The position numbers were made by a program, and so were the translations under genes. From Carnegiea gigantea (lineage: Eukaryota; Streptophyta; Magnoliopsida; Caryophyllales; Cactaceae): 64,000 nt of DNA. Below are positions 11,457-21,330 of the stretch, one piece after another. Location of the stretch: assembly GCA_029747015.1 (NCBI GenBank), contig JAKOGI010001261.1, positions 62,001 to 126,000 of the forward strand, read 5' to 3'. The first letter of the stretch is position 1, and every line of letters starts with the position of its first letter. A model generated the notes under the pieces. It searched no databases and was not told the DNA's origin. It saw only the letters and a program-made list of their open reading frames with translations.

Positions 11457-12611
11457 TGATGCATATTTCCATATGCATCATTTTTATTCAAGTCCAATTT
11501 CAAAGAAGAAAAGGGTCAAAGAAGATCATGCTTGGAAGTGTGCTTATTTGGTCTTATTAAGTGAGTTCAAAGACTCACGACACTATGAAGAGGTCAAAAA
11601 GAGGTTAAGCTTTGCTAGAAATTTGGTGCCGAATTCATCCCTGCGGAACCCGATTTTTGTGACCACTTTTGGACAAGCTCAAGTGGACCCACAACTTGAG
11701 GGCCCATGTGCTTTTGAAGCTTAAGATTTCATCTTTCAAATAAGCCCAAGTTTGTTTAATTTGGACATCATTTGATTGGGCAAAATATCACTCAAAGATA
11801 CGTTATGCTGATCCAGTCCAGTCTGAGATAGGTGCATTGTTTGGGCCATAACTTTCAAACCGCTTATCCAAATTGAGCAAATGAGCCCATTCTGGAAAAT
11901 AGACTTCCAGGGCTTTCTAACAAGCCCAAGAACGCGTGATTTGGCCGAGTATTCTGGAAGTTATGCTCTGTTGAAGTTGAGGCAGTTGCAAGGATTAATG
12001 CTGGGAATATGAAGAGTCTTCGGTTACATATATTTGTGTGGCTGATATTGTGCACGTTTTAGATGCTTCTAGATTGATGTAATCAGCTGCAAAAATCCTA
12101 GAATATTCCTTGTAACCTCCCCCACCCCCTTTTATGATGTGTCTTTTCATTTTTCTTAGACTTTTCATTAGCTAGTTTTAATTGTTAGGAGTTATTTGAG
12201 TCTTTTGATTGTCTTTTGCTGAGTCTATAAAAGGGGAGGGGCATGTGAAGCTAATCATTCAGCATTGTAAGAGATTTCCAAAGTAATACAAGCACCTTTG
12301 AGAGTGATTCTCATTTGTGTCTCAAAAAATTCCTAGTTCTATATCTTGAATTTGGCTAATTCAAGTGGTGTTCTAGGTTCTCTATCTTTTCCAATTGGAG
12401 TGATTCCTTGGTAAGACAAGAGAATTAGCCCAAGATCAAGTCATTGAGTGGCTCCGTGAAGGATTATCTCAATTACAAGATCTTGTTCTATTCCTTTTTC
12501 TTGTGTAGTGAAATTCTTCATCCGTCTCATCCATCTTTCCTTTCTCTTCCCAATTTGGCTTATTTTGAGTTGGAGTTTGATTTGGTTCACTTGCCACCCA
12601 CATCTACATCA
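11457..12611 (+). repeat. R4 5' LTR
   Basis: It starts with a 10-bp inverted repeat (TGATGCATAT and ATATGCATCA around TTCC) and ends CATCTACATCA. The first 268 bp also form an open reading frame (tail of Gag in the 3' LTR copy), ending GPCAFEA. Confidence 0.95.
12226..12233 (+). promoter_or_regulatory. R4 LTR TATA box
   Basis: TATAAAAG in the context GAGTCTATAAAAGGGGAGGGG, followed by a conserved leader. The same box recurs in every LTR of this subtype (for example 14793, and antisense in S5 and R10), so it is the likely pol II core promoter. Confidence 0.7.
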
Positions 12612-12612
12612 A

Positions 12613-12630
12613 TTGGTATCAGAGCCAAGG
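12613..12630 (+). promoter_or_regulatory. R4 primer-binding site
   Basis: TTGGTATCAGAGCCAAGG, one base after the LTR; initiator-Met tRNA complement. Confidence 0.95.
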
Positions 12631-12736
12631 TTCTTAAGTGACCCACATCACACCCACATACATCCCAAAAAGCCAAAATACAAAAAACAAAAAGAGGCAC
12701 AAACCGGCAATCCGAGTCTCGAAGACCAGAGAAGCA

Positions 12737-12918
12737 GTACGGTGCCCCCGTGCCACCATACACGACCGTGCCATATCATTTTTCCAGAAATCTTCAAGTC
12801 GAGACGGAGCACGGTGCCCCCGTGCCACCAAGCACGACCGTGCCACGGTAAGTTTCTGCATTTCTTCAAGTCGAAGCATAGCACGGCCTGCCCGTGCCCC
12901 CTTGCACGACCGTGCCAC
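12737..12918 (+). repeat. R4 leader hairpin array (three units)
   Basis: Three units about 60 bp apart, each a five-base-loop hairpin (G[C/T]ACGG-N5-CCGTGC) followed by an ACGACCGTGCC palindrome. Spacers between units are unrelated to one another apart from a TTCAAGTCGA stretch. Confidence 0.9.
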
Positions 12919-12979
12919 CTTTGCCACAGCCAACTTTCGTTTCAAATCAATCCACGAAGAACCCTAGACCTCATCCTTC

Positions 12980-14128
12980 ATGCCGTCTTCAAAGAACTTG
13001 GAGAAAGAACTAGCTCTTATTGATATTGGATATGCTTGCTTTGCAATTCCAAAATTTCATGGCGAAAAGGAAGAGTTCGCAGGTTGGTTATCTAAGGTGG
13101 AACGAGTTTTTGCTTGTTGTATCCTTAGTGACCAAGAGAAGTTCAAAGTGGTTATTTCAAGATTGAGAGGATGTGCACTTCAGTGGTGGAATAAATACAA
13201 GTTTGAGCGAAAAAAGAAAGGAAAAGAAAAGGTGAGAACTTGGAAGAAATTGAGTAGTAAGTTGAAGGATTCCTTTTACCCATCCACTTACATGCCCATG
13301 AAAGAAAGTATCTCCGTTAAGCTCACGGGTTCATTCCCTTCCACCCCACAAAAAGAACCAACCCCACAAATGATCTTTCCCCCACAACCTAGGAGGTGTC
13401 TCAAGTGCCAAGGGCTTGGACACTTATCCACGGATTGCCCAAACAACGAGGTCATTACCTTGGAAGAAAGGAAAGCCGTGGAAGAAGAGAACGATCAGGA
13501 GGAAAGCCTTGAAGAAGAAATTGAACTCAAGGTTGAAAAAGAAGAAATACTTCACTTAGAGAAGGTTTCTCAAAAGCCAAACGAAATTGAAGAAGAGCAT
13601 GCAAATATTCATTTCAATCCAAAGGAGCAAGACCATATCCTATCCTTTCCCCACAAAATCACATTAACCCCCATTCAACCTTCCCAAATCCTCAAACCAC
13701 ATAAAGCCTCACAAAATGATCTATTACTCACCTCTCTTTCCCCAACTGAATCTCACCTTAGTTTTCACCCTTCCCACACCCACTTTTATCAAACCTCTGT
13801 GCATATTGCTTTTCAAGTGCTGCCTTTTGACCTTATTCCATCTCCCAAACCCAAAGACAGTCCTCACTTGGATGTCTTTCTCATCCCCCTCCTCTATGCC
13901 ACCCTACAAATGATGCCCTTTGGCCACTTCCTACAAGAGCTCCCATTTCATAAGCATGCCTCCCTTCATGAGAAGCTTGCCAACCCTTTGAGTTTGAGGA
14001 CAAACTCAAAACAACCCGGGGAGTATGATGCATATTTCCATATGCATCATTTTTATTCAAGTCCAATTTCAAAGAAGAAAGGGTCAAAGAAGATCATGCA
14101 TGGAAATGTGCCTATTTGGTCTTCTTAA
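12980..14128 (+). CDS. gag: R4 Gag with zinc knuckle and LTR-overlapping tail (382 aa)
   Basis: The ATG at 12980 gives MPSSKNLEKE. Residues about 20-105 form a Retrotrans_gag-type core (FAGWLSKVERVF, ALQWWNKYK, VRTWKKLSSKL). A CCHC knuckle lies at 140-153 (CLKCQGLGHLSTDC), followed by a long Glu/Lys-rich linker and a proline-rich region. The frame passes straight from LRTNSKQPGEY into the 3' LTR at 14026. A one-base deletion there (GAAGAAAGGG instead of GAAGAAAAGGG) shortens the tail to a stop at 14126-14128. It would bind and package element RNA in a particle, but has no enzymes. From 13487 onward the DNA is almost identical to R12, while the N-terminal half is only distantly similar, a mosaic. 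Confidence 0.93.
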   Translation: MPSSKNLEKELALIDIGYACFAIPKFHGEKEEFAGWLSKVERVFACCILSDQEKFKVVISRLRGCALQWWNKYKFERKKKGKEKVRTWKKLSSKLKDSFYPSTYMPMKESISVKLTGSFPSTPQKEPTPQMIFPPQPRRCLKCQGLGHLSTDCPNNEVITLEERKAVEEENDQEESLEEEIELKVEKEEILHLEKVSQKPNEIEEEHANIHFNPKEQDHILSFPHKITLTPIQPSQILKPHKASQNDLLLTSLSPTESHLSFHPSHTHFYQTSVHIAFQVLPFDLIPSPKPKDSPHLDVFLIPLLYATLQMMPFGHFLQELPFHKHASLHEKLANPLSLRTNSKQPGEYDAYFHMHHFYSSPISKKKGSKKIMHGNVPIWSS

Positions 14129-15177
14129 GTGAGTTCAAAGACTCACGACACTATGAAGAGGTCAAAAAGAGGTTAAGCTTTGCTAGAAATTTGGTGCCGA
14201 ATTCATCCCTGCGGAACCCGATTTTTGTGACCACTTTTGGACAAGCTCAAGTGGACCCACAACTTGAGGGTCCATGTGCTTTTGAAGCTTAAGATTTCAG
14301 CTTTCAAATAAGCCCAAGTTTGTTTAATTTGGACATCATTTGATTGGGCAAAATATCACTCAAAGATACGTTATGCTGATCCAGTCCAGTCTGAGATAGG
14401 TGCATTGTTTGGGCCATAACTTTCAAACCGCTTATCCAAATTGAGCAAATGAGCCCATTCTGGAAAATAGACTTCCAGGGCTTTCTAACAAGCCCAAGAA
14501 CGCGTGATTTGGCCAGTATTCTGGAAGTTATTCTCTGTTGAAGTTGAGGCAGTTGCAAGGATTAATGCTGGGAATATGAAGAGTCTTAGGTTACATATAT
14601 TTGTGTGGCTGATATTGTGCACGTTTTAGATGCTTCTAGATTGATGTAATCAGCTGCAAAAATCCTAGAATATTCCTTGTAACCTCCCCCACCCCCTTTT
14701 ATGATGTGTCTTTTCATTTTTCTTAGACTTTTCATTAGCTAGTTTTAATTGTTAGGAGTTATTTGAGTCTTTTGATTGTCTTTTGCTGAGTCTATAAAAG
14801 GGGAGGGGCATGTGAAGCTAATCATTCAGCATTGTAAGAGATTTCCAAAGTAATACAAGCACCTTTGAGAGTGATTCTCATTTGTGTCTCAAAAATTCCT
14901 AGTTCTATATCTTGAATTTGGCTAATTCAAGTGGTGTTCTAGGTTCTCTATCTTTTCCAATTGGAGTGATTCCTTGGTAAGACAAGAGAATTAGCCCAAG
15001 ATCAAGTCATTGAGTGGCTCCGTGAAGGATTATCTCAATTACAAGATCTTGTTCTATTCCTTTTTCTTGTGTAGTGAAATTCTTCATCCGTCTCATCCAT
15101 CTTTCCTTTCTCTTCCCAATTTGGCTTATTTTGAGTTGGAGTTTGATTTGGTTCACTTGCCACCCACATATACATCA
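14026..15177 (+). repeat. R4 3' LTR
   Basis: 1152 bp, preceded by the purine tract GGGGAGTA. Very close to 11457-12611, with small indels. Ends CACATATACATCA next to target copy CAGGG. Confidence 0.95.
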
Positions 15178-15186
15178 CAGGGGTGG

Positions 15187-15387
15187 GCACGGTCGGGTGC
15201 TGTGGCACGGTCAGGTCGTGCTCACGGGCTGAAGGTGAATTCGTGGACAGGGGATGTGGCACGGTCGTGTGGGGTGGCACGGGGTGACCGTGCTGGATTA
15301 CTGGAAAATGGGAGTTGGTTCCTGGATGTGGCACGGTCGTGCGTATGGAACACGGGGTGACCGTGCTACTTTTCTGGCCAGGCACGG
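15187..15387 (-). repeat. R3 leader hairpin array
   Basis: Between PBS and gag (the leader is split by R4), several GCACGG/CCGTGC inverted repeats occur with unrelated spacers, for example GGCACGGTCGTG and GGCACGGGGTGACCGTGC. The same motif class sits in the same position in R4, R5, R8, R9, R10, R11 and R12. Confidence 0.85.
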
Positions 15388-15478
15388 CTGGAAATTTTAT
15401 GGGTGAGTGTTTGGGGCGGTTTTTGTGAGTTTGGTGTTTGGACGTGTTAGGGCAAGGGAAGCTTGGCCAAGAAGGTAG

Positions 15479-15496
15479 CCTAAGCTCTGATACCAA
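15479..15496 (-). promoter_or_regulatory. R3 primer-binding site
   Basis: The antisense strand reads TTGGTATCAGAGCTTAGG two bases from the 5' LTR end. It matches the plant initiator-Met tRNA 3' end over its first 13-14 bases, and primes minus-strand synthesis. Confidence 0.93.
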
Positions 15497-15498
15497 GT

Positions 15499-16626
15499 TG
15501 ATGGAGGGTTGCAAAGAGAAGAACCAACTCACAATTTGCTTCAAAGTGGAACACGAGGGGAAGAGAATGAAAACAGCAAAGGGAGATGAGTAACCAAGAG
15601 TTTGGATAATCAAGTGATCTTTTAAGGGATAATCCTAGGAGCCACCCTTGGAGAACACTTGGGCAATCTCTTTGTATCAACTAGTTACAGAATTTAATCA
15701 CCTTCTAGTTGAGAGAAAGAGACCTAGAGACCCACTTGAGTTGCCAAGCTCAAGATATAACACTAGGAGTTTTGTGGAGAGAGTTTAGAGAACTCACAAG
15801 CTCTTGCATTCAAATTTGTCTTACAAAATGAGGGCCAATCTGGTTTTAAGCTAGAATGGCCGAGGTTCCCACCCTCCCCAAGCAACAAAATCAAAACTAA
15901 GTACATTTGGAGAAGAGTTACACATCTAATCAACCATTGCTAACTCAACACCTCGCTATCTAGCTTAATCTACCTCATTAGGGGTTATAATGCCTCCCAA
16001 ATGAGGTGTCAAGCTTACAAGGATCCTAGAAAGCAGCAAGGTGAGTCATTCAGTAAGTGGGGAGGCAAGTGGGCAAGCAAAACCCAAGAAAAATCAGACA
16101 TTGTACCGGTTGGTGAAGAACCGGGTAAAGGGGTGTTTTACTTGTCCTTTTGGTTGGTTAAAACCAACACAAGGGGGTGCTTTGGATGGGATTTGAACCC
16201 ATGATCTGATAAATATTTATGTCCCCTTCCATGCTGCAAAATTTCAGAAAGAATGGAGTTGAGTTGGTGGTCCAAACTCCTTCTTGTTTTGGACAGTGCT
16301 GGATTGGCACCCAGCTTGCACAGTTGGGAAAAGCTTGCTGTTTGACCGACCAAATGACCTCCAAATCCCTTGCAACTTGTTTTATTGGATTCCTAACATC
16401 TTAAAATTAAAGAGAGGGGGCAAGGCAGTCAATCATCCCCTCGTCTTCAAGGCCCAAAAGATGCACAAAACCGGGCCAATTTCCGGTCGAATCTGCCCAG
16501 GTTCTGTCCGTGTGCTCCAAGGTGTTTCTGACCATTGCATGAATGTTCTTGACTTCCTTGGGGCTTGGATGGATGTGTGGGCTTGCTGGTTGAGTGCTTG
16601 AAGTTTGGGCTTGATGGTCCCCATCA
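15499..16626 (-). repeat. R3 5' LTR
   Basis: 1128 bp, nearly identical to 5942-7071. It carries the same T-arm-like palindrome at 16186-16202 and the same inverted-repeat U3 end (TGATGGTCCCCATCA on the + strand). Confidence 0.95.
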
Positions 16627-17582
16627 TTGTGAGACTTCATGGCATCCCCAAGAGCATGGTTTCGGATAGGGACACTAAGTTCCTTCGTCACTTTTGGCTC
16701 ACACTTTGGAGAAAGATGGGGACACACCTTAAGTTTAGTACCACTTGTCACCCCCAAACCGATGGCCAAACTGAGGTGACTAACTGGACTTTGGGAACCT
16801 TGCTTAGGGTACTTGTGAAGAAGAACATCAAGGCTTGGGATGAACTCTTACCTCATGCGGAGTTTGCTTTCAATCGGGCACCAAGCAAAGCCACCCACCT
16901 CTCCCCCTTTCAAGTGGTCTATGGATACAATCCAAAAACACCCTTGGACCTCACTCCCATTCCCACACCTAGCAAGTTTAGTTGGGAGGCCGAGAAAAGA
17001 GCCAAAGAGACCAAAGACCTTCATGCTCAAGTTCGGGAGAGGATTGAGAAGGCTAATGCCCAAGCCATGCATCAAGCCAACAAGCACAAGAGGGAGGTCC
17101 ATTTCCAACTGGGGGACTTAGTGTGGATCCACTTGAGGAAGGAAAGGTTTCCAAGCAAATGCAAGTCCAAAATCATGCCAAGATCGGATGGTCCCTTTGA
17201 GATATTGGAGAAGGTCGGGCCTAATGCCTACAAGGTTGACTTGCCCAGTGCGTATGGGGTCTCTGCCACCTTTAATGTGGCTGACTTCAGTCCACACCTT
17301 GAAGAGAATGAAGAAATCCCAAGTTTGAGGCCAAACTCCAACTCACTTGGGGAGGATGATGGGGACCATCCAACCAAACCTCCCAAAACCATTACCAATG
17401 ATCCATCCCCTGCTAGGGAGTCCAAGGAGGCCAAAGAAGTTCATGCCTTAGTCAGAAATCACGTGGACAAAGAAGAAAGTGAACTGCCCAGTTCATACCG
17501 TTTCTGGCCCGGTTTTGTTTCTCTGTTGGAGCAAAATGTAGAAAGGGAAATTTCCTGCACGGACCACCCCCTTGAAGCTTAA
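16627..17582 (+). pseudogene. R2 integrase core and C-terminal tail, second part
   Basis: After removal of R3 and one TTGTG copy, the frame continues LYFKEIV|RLHGIPKSM without loss. It carries the second Asp (VSDRDTKFL) and the Glu (TDGQTEVTN) of the DDE triad, with the GPY/F module at 17185-17270 (SDGPFEILEKVGPNAYKVDLP). The tail then crosses the 3' LTR start at 17357 within the residues GEDDGDH and ends at the stop 17580-17582 after FWPGFVSLLEQNVEREI. This part is open throughout. Upstream in-frame codons at 16605-16626 belong to the LTR of R3, not to this gene. Confidence 0.92.
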
Positions 17583-17803
17583 GATCTCAGCTTTCCAACA
17601 AGACCTTTTGCAAAGCATTTGGAGCTCATTTGGGCAGTCAACCAAGCCAAAACCGAAGACAGCGCACTGCAGGGCGCAATCCAGCACAGCCTGAAATAAG
17701 GGAACGATTGGCTGACCTAATCAACTCCAACTTTTGTCAAACTTTAGGGCATGAAAAGGCATCTAAATATTTATCAAATCATGGCCCTAAAGTTGAGCTA
17801 AGG
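17357..17803 (+). repeat. R2 3' LTR, left part
   Basis: It begins TGATGGGGACCATCC immediately after a GGGGAGGA purine tract, and is cut at 17803 by the first LTR of R5. It matches the LTR of R8 in the coding-tail portion (LTR-overlapping stop region CTTGAAGCTTAAGATCTCAGC). Confidence 0.85.
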
Positions 17804-19000
17804 TGATGCATATTCCCATATGCATCATTTTTATTTAAGGTCAACTTCCAAGAAGAAAAGTGTCAAACAAGAGCGTGCATGAGAACTCTCATATTTTCTC
17901 TTATTATATGAGTTCAAGGACTTTAGATACCATGAAGTAGTCAAGCAAGTGGCAAAAATCTGGAGAAAACTCATATTCCTTCCGGAAGAATTGGTGCCCG
18001 ATTCATCCCTACGGAAGGTAATTTTTTTTTTGTGCTCATTTTTTGGACTAGCTCAAGTGGACCCACAACTTGAGGGGCCACATGGTTTTGAAGTTTAAGA
18101 TCTCAGCTTTCAAACAAGCCCAATTATGTTTAATTTGGACATCGTTTGGTTGGGCTAAATATTACTCAAAGAAGACATATCCTGTTCCAGTCCAGTTCTG
18201 ATATAGGTGTAATGTTCGGATCATAACTTTTGATCTACTTATCCAAATTGAGCAAATGAGCCCATTATGGAAAATAGATTTCCAGGGCTTTCCAACAAGC
18301 CCAGAATCACCTGATTTGGACGCGTGTGCTGAGAGTTATGCTCAGTTGAAGTGGAGGCTGCTGCAAGGATTAAATGCTGGGCAAATGAAGAGACTTTGGT
18401 TACATGACATCATATGGATGACATCATGCACGACTTGGAGTGTTCTATATGGATGTCTTCAGCTGATTGGAAGCCTAGAATATTCTTTGTAACCTCCCCC
18501 ACCCCTTTATGTTGAGTCTTTTCCATTTTCCAATCCTTTTCAATTTTCTAGTTTTAATTGCTAGGAGTTTTTAAGTCTTTTGGTTATCTTTGTTTAGCCT
18601 ATAAATAGGTGGGTTATGTAGTTGCATTTAAATTCAGAGTTGTAAGCTTTTCCAAGAGTAGTACAAACACCTTGAGAGTGATTCTCATTTGGGTCCAAAA
18701 AAAAAATCCCTAGTTCTATATCTTGAATTTTGGCAAGTTCAAGTGGTGTTCTAGGTTCTCTTTCCTTTTCCAATTGGAGTGATTCCTTGGTGAAGACGAG
18801 AGGATTTTCCCAAGATCAAGCCCTTGAGTGGCTCCGCGAAGGATTATCTCAAGTGCAAGGTCTTGTTTATCCTTTGTTCTTTTTTGTTATTATTTTCATT
18901 CCATCTCAATCAACCTTCCATTTTTTCTTTACTTTGGTTCAATTCTTATTTGGGTTTATTTGAGTTTGATTTGATTCACTTACCATCCACATATACATCA
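17804..19000 (+). repeat. R5 first LTR
   Basis: 1197 bp, TGATGCATAT...TATACATCA, with the palindromic U3 start and a TATA box TATAAATAG at 18600-18608. Subtype differs from R4 LTRs in many positions (for example TTTAAGGTCAACTTCC after the palindrome). Confidence 0.93.
18600..18608 (+). promoter_or_regulatory. R5 LTR TATA box
   Basis: TATAAATAG in the context TTAGCCTATAAATAGGTGGG; conserved in R5, R6 and R12 LTRs, so a likely core promoter. Confidence 0.65.
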
Positions 19001-19001
19001 A

Positions 19002-19019
19002 TTGGTATCAGAGCAAAGG
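19002..19019 (+). promoter_or_regulatory. R5 unit 1 primer-binding site
   Basis: TTGGTATCAGAGCAAAGG, one base after the LTR; initiator-Met tRNA type. Confidence 0.93.
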
Positions 19020-19102
19020 TTTTAAAGTGACCCACATCACACCCAAATACATTTAAAAAAAAAAAAACCGTGAACATCCAGTGTCCACAGGCCAGAAATT
19101 TT

Positions 19103-19212
19103 GCACGGTGCCCCCGTGCCTACCAGTACGACCGTGCCACCCTACTTTTCTGCATTTCCTCAAGTCGAAGCATAGCACGGCCTGCCCGTGCCCCCTTGCA
19201 CGCCCGTGCCAC
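19103..19212 (+). repeat. R5 unit 1 leader hairpin array
   Basis: Two units: GCACGG-TGCCC-CCGTGC followed by TACGACCGTGCC, then GCACGG-CCTGC-CCGTGC followed by GCACGCCCGTGCC. Some palindromes have point changes. Confidence 0.85.
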
Positions 19213-19251
19213 TTTCCCTGCTGCATATTCTTCCTTCAAAGCATCTCCAAC

Positions 19252-21330
19252 ATGTCTACAAAGTCCACAAGAAGCGACCAAGCACGTGTGGAAGAGTGAG
19301 AAGCTCAAGTCACTTATCTTCGAACTCAACTTGGGCAACTTTTGGAGGAAAAACGAATGTGGGTTCATAACCCCACTCCCTCTCATCCTCATGAACCGGT
19401 GGTCGAATCGGAAGAAGAAGTCCTTCAATCCCGAGCCAATTCTAGTGACGAAGAAGCCCCAAGGAGACGAAGGCATGGAAGCAATATTGGTGGTGTCCGA
19501 ATTGACATCCCCGAATTTGAAGGCCAACTTGACCCGGACTTATTTCTCGATTGGTTGCACACCATTGAGAGGATCTTTGAATATGAGGACATCCCGGAGG
19601 ACAAGAAGGTAAAACTCGTGGCCCTTAAACTCCGCAAATATGCTTCAATCTGGTGGGCTAACGTTGGAGCGAAAAGAGCAAGAAATGGGAAAGGAAAAAT
19701 TAGAACGTGGGCCAAAATGAAAGAAAAACTCAAGGCCAAGTTTCTTCCCTCACACTATGTGCAAGATAATTATCTAAAACTCCACCGCCTCAAGCAAGGA
19801 TCAAAAAGTGTGGAAGAATACACTCGGGAGTTTGAACAACTCGTCCTTAAGTGTGATTTGAAAGAAGATGATGTACAAACATTGGTAAGATATTTGAGTG
19901 GTCTTGATGAATCAATTGCTCATGTAATTGAGTTGCAACCCTATTCATCTCTAGATGACTTGAGTTCTCTAGCCTATAAGGTAGAGCAACAAAAGAAGAC
20001 TAAGGAAAAGAGCATCTTTTCCAAGACTCCTTCCCGTCCTTTTTCTTAAGAACCACCTTACTTTCCCCCACAAATTCAAACCCCCTCACCCGCCAAAAGT
20101 GTCCCTCCCATCACCCCTCCACCTCCCACAAAAGTGCCCTCACGGCCAAAAGACCAAGTTCGGTGTTTCCGTTGTCAAGGTATGGGGCATTTTGCATCTG
20201 ATTGTCCTAACAAGAGGATTGTTTCCCTGGCTGAGTACCAAGCTTCTTTTGAGGAGCATGAACATGAAGAAGAAGAAAGCTTGGGAGAAGTTGAAGAAGG
20301 CCCCGATGAAGGAGAGTTGCTTGTTATCCGCCGGGCCTTGAGTGGAATTGCCACCCAAAAGGACATGGAGCAAAGAGAAGCCATTTTCCACACCAGGTGT
20401 ACCGTAGGAGACAAGGTTTGTTCCCTTATCATTGATGGAGGTAGTTGTGCTAACGTTGCCTCAAAGACTATGGTGGACAAACTCAAGTTGCAGGTCTCTC
20501 CTCGTCCAAATCCCTACACCATACAATGGTTGAATCAAGGCAAAGGTTTGCAAATTACTCACCGTTGTCTTGTTTCCTTTTCAATTGGGAAAAACTATAA
20601 GGATGAGATATTGTGTGACATTCTTCCTATGGATGCAAGCCATATATTATTAGGTAGACTATGGATGTTTGATCGCCATGTAATTCATCATGGGCGCCTC
20701 AACACCTACTCCTTTATTAAGGATGAGAAGAAAATCACCTTGACCCCTATTCCATCGTGCCAAAGCCCTAAGCCACAAAAGGACCGACAAGCCTTGACCC
20801 TCATTCATCCTTCCCAAACCCTTGCCCCCAAAGAAGATTTCTCACTTCCGCCTCTTCTCCTCACCAGGTCTGACCCGTTTTATCATCCTCCCCTCACCCT
20901 CTTCTATATCTCTCTAGAGGTGATGCCCTGTGACCTCCTTCCCCAAAAGCTCCCATATTGTGAGCATGACCCATTTCTTGAGAGGCTTGCTAACCCTTTG
21001 AGTTTGAGGACAAACTCAAAACCACCCGGGGAGTATGATGCATATTCTCATATGCATCATTTTCATTTAAGGTCAACTTCCAAGAAGAAAAGTGCCAAAC
21101 AAGAGCGTGCATGGGAACTCTCATATTTTCTCTTATTATGTGAGTTCAAGGACTTTAGACACCATGAAGTAGTCAAGCAAGTGGCGAAAACTCTGGATAA
21201 AACTCATATTCCTTCCGGAAGAATTGGTGCCCGATTCATCCCTCCGGAAGGTAATTTTTTTTTGTGCTCAGTTTTTGGACTAGCTCAAGTGGACCCACAA
21301 CTTGAGGGGCCACATGGTTTTGAAGCTTAA
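19252..21330 (+). pseudogene. R5 unit 1 Gag-protease with LTR-overlapping tail
   Basis: The ATG at 19252 (MSTKSTRSDQ) matches R10 and R11. One frame spans to 21330 but has two nonsense changes: TGA at 19297-19299 (R10 has Leu) and TAA at 20047-20049 (the second unit has Gln). Otherwise it contains the Gag core ([22 protein letters not shown]), a Pro-rich linker, CCHC knuckle CFRCQGMGHFASDC and protease [27 protein letters not shown], RNase H and integrase are replaced by a short Pro-rich joint leading to LRTNSKPPGEYDAY, where the 3' LTR begins at 21036. The tail stays open to GPHGFEA and the stop. A non-autonomous class member now unable to make its own Gag. Confidence 0.93.

Larger units (their letters stand above)
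11457..15177 (+). mobile_element. R4: gag-only non-autonomous LTR element
   Basis: Complete 3721-bp element with LTRs of 1155 and 1152 bp and perfect target duplication CAGGG (11452-11456 and 15178-15182), inserted in the leader of R3. The only gene is a 382-codon Gag; protease, RT, RNase H and integrase are absent. LTR ends are TGATGCATAT...CATCA. It must depend on proteins of a relative for copying. Confidence 0.97.
5942..16626 (-). mobile_element. R3: near-complete antisense Ty3/gypsy element containing R4
   Basis: It is bounded by LTRs of 1130 and 1128 bp and a perfect 5-bp target duplication TTGTG. Without R4 it is 6959 bp, with order (antisense) 5' LTR, PBS, hairpin leader, gag-protease-RT-RNase H in one 992-codon frame, TAG, integrase, 3' LTR. 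The two LTRs differ only by scattered changes by eye, so this is one of the younger full-length insertions. R4 sits in the leader 43 bp upstream of the gag ATG. Confidence 0.97.
3594..17803 (+). mobile_element. R2: forward Ty3/gypsy element, split by R3 and 5'-truncated
   Basis: R2 is the oldest layer of the left block. Its gag and 5' LTR are missing; it begins within protease at 3594 and runs through RT, RNase H and integrase to 5941. Antisense R3 occupies 5942-16626 with the duplicated target TTGTG (5937-5941 and 16627-16631). Integrase then resumes in frame and the 3' LTR starts at 17357. That LTR is interrupted at 17804 by R5 (preceding bases TAAGG); its continuation is not found on the other side. 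Confidence 0.93.

Noticed and set aside
11414..11503. 30 extra codons at the N-terminus of the R3 polyprotein
   Set aside because: Part lies in the LTR of R4; R8 shows the native start at MSASLTPSQ.
12737..12918. Regularly spaced palindromic GC-rich units looked like a CRISPR array
   Set aside because: Only two to four units, repeats not identical, always in retrotransposon leaders after a PBS, plant DNA, and no cas genes.
12634..12945. Antisense and forward ORFs of about 100 residues rich in ARSC/GHRA or CPRA/HDRA across the hairpin arrays
   Set aside because: They are translations of the palindromic repeats in arbitrary frames, lie upstream of gag and change composition with frame; no independent protein.
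16605..16626. Apparent start of the R2 integrase ORF at 16605
   Set aside because: The first codons are the LTR end of R3; R2 sequence resumes only at 16627.
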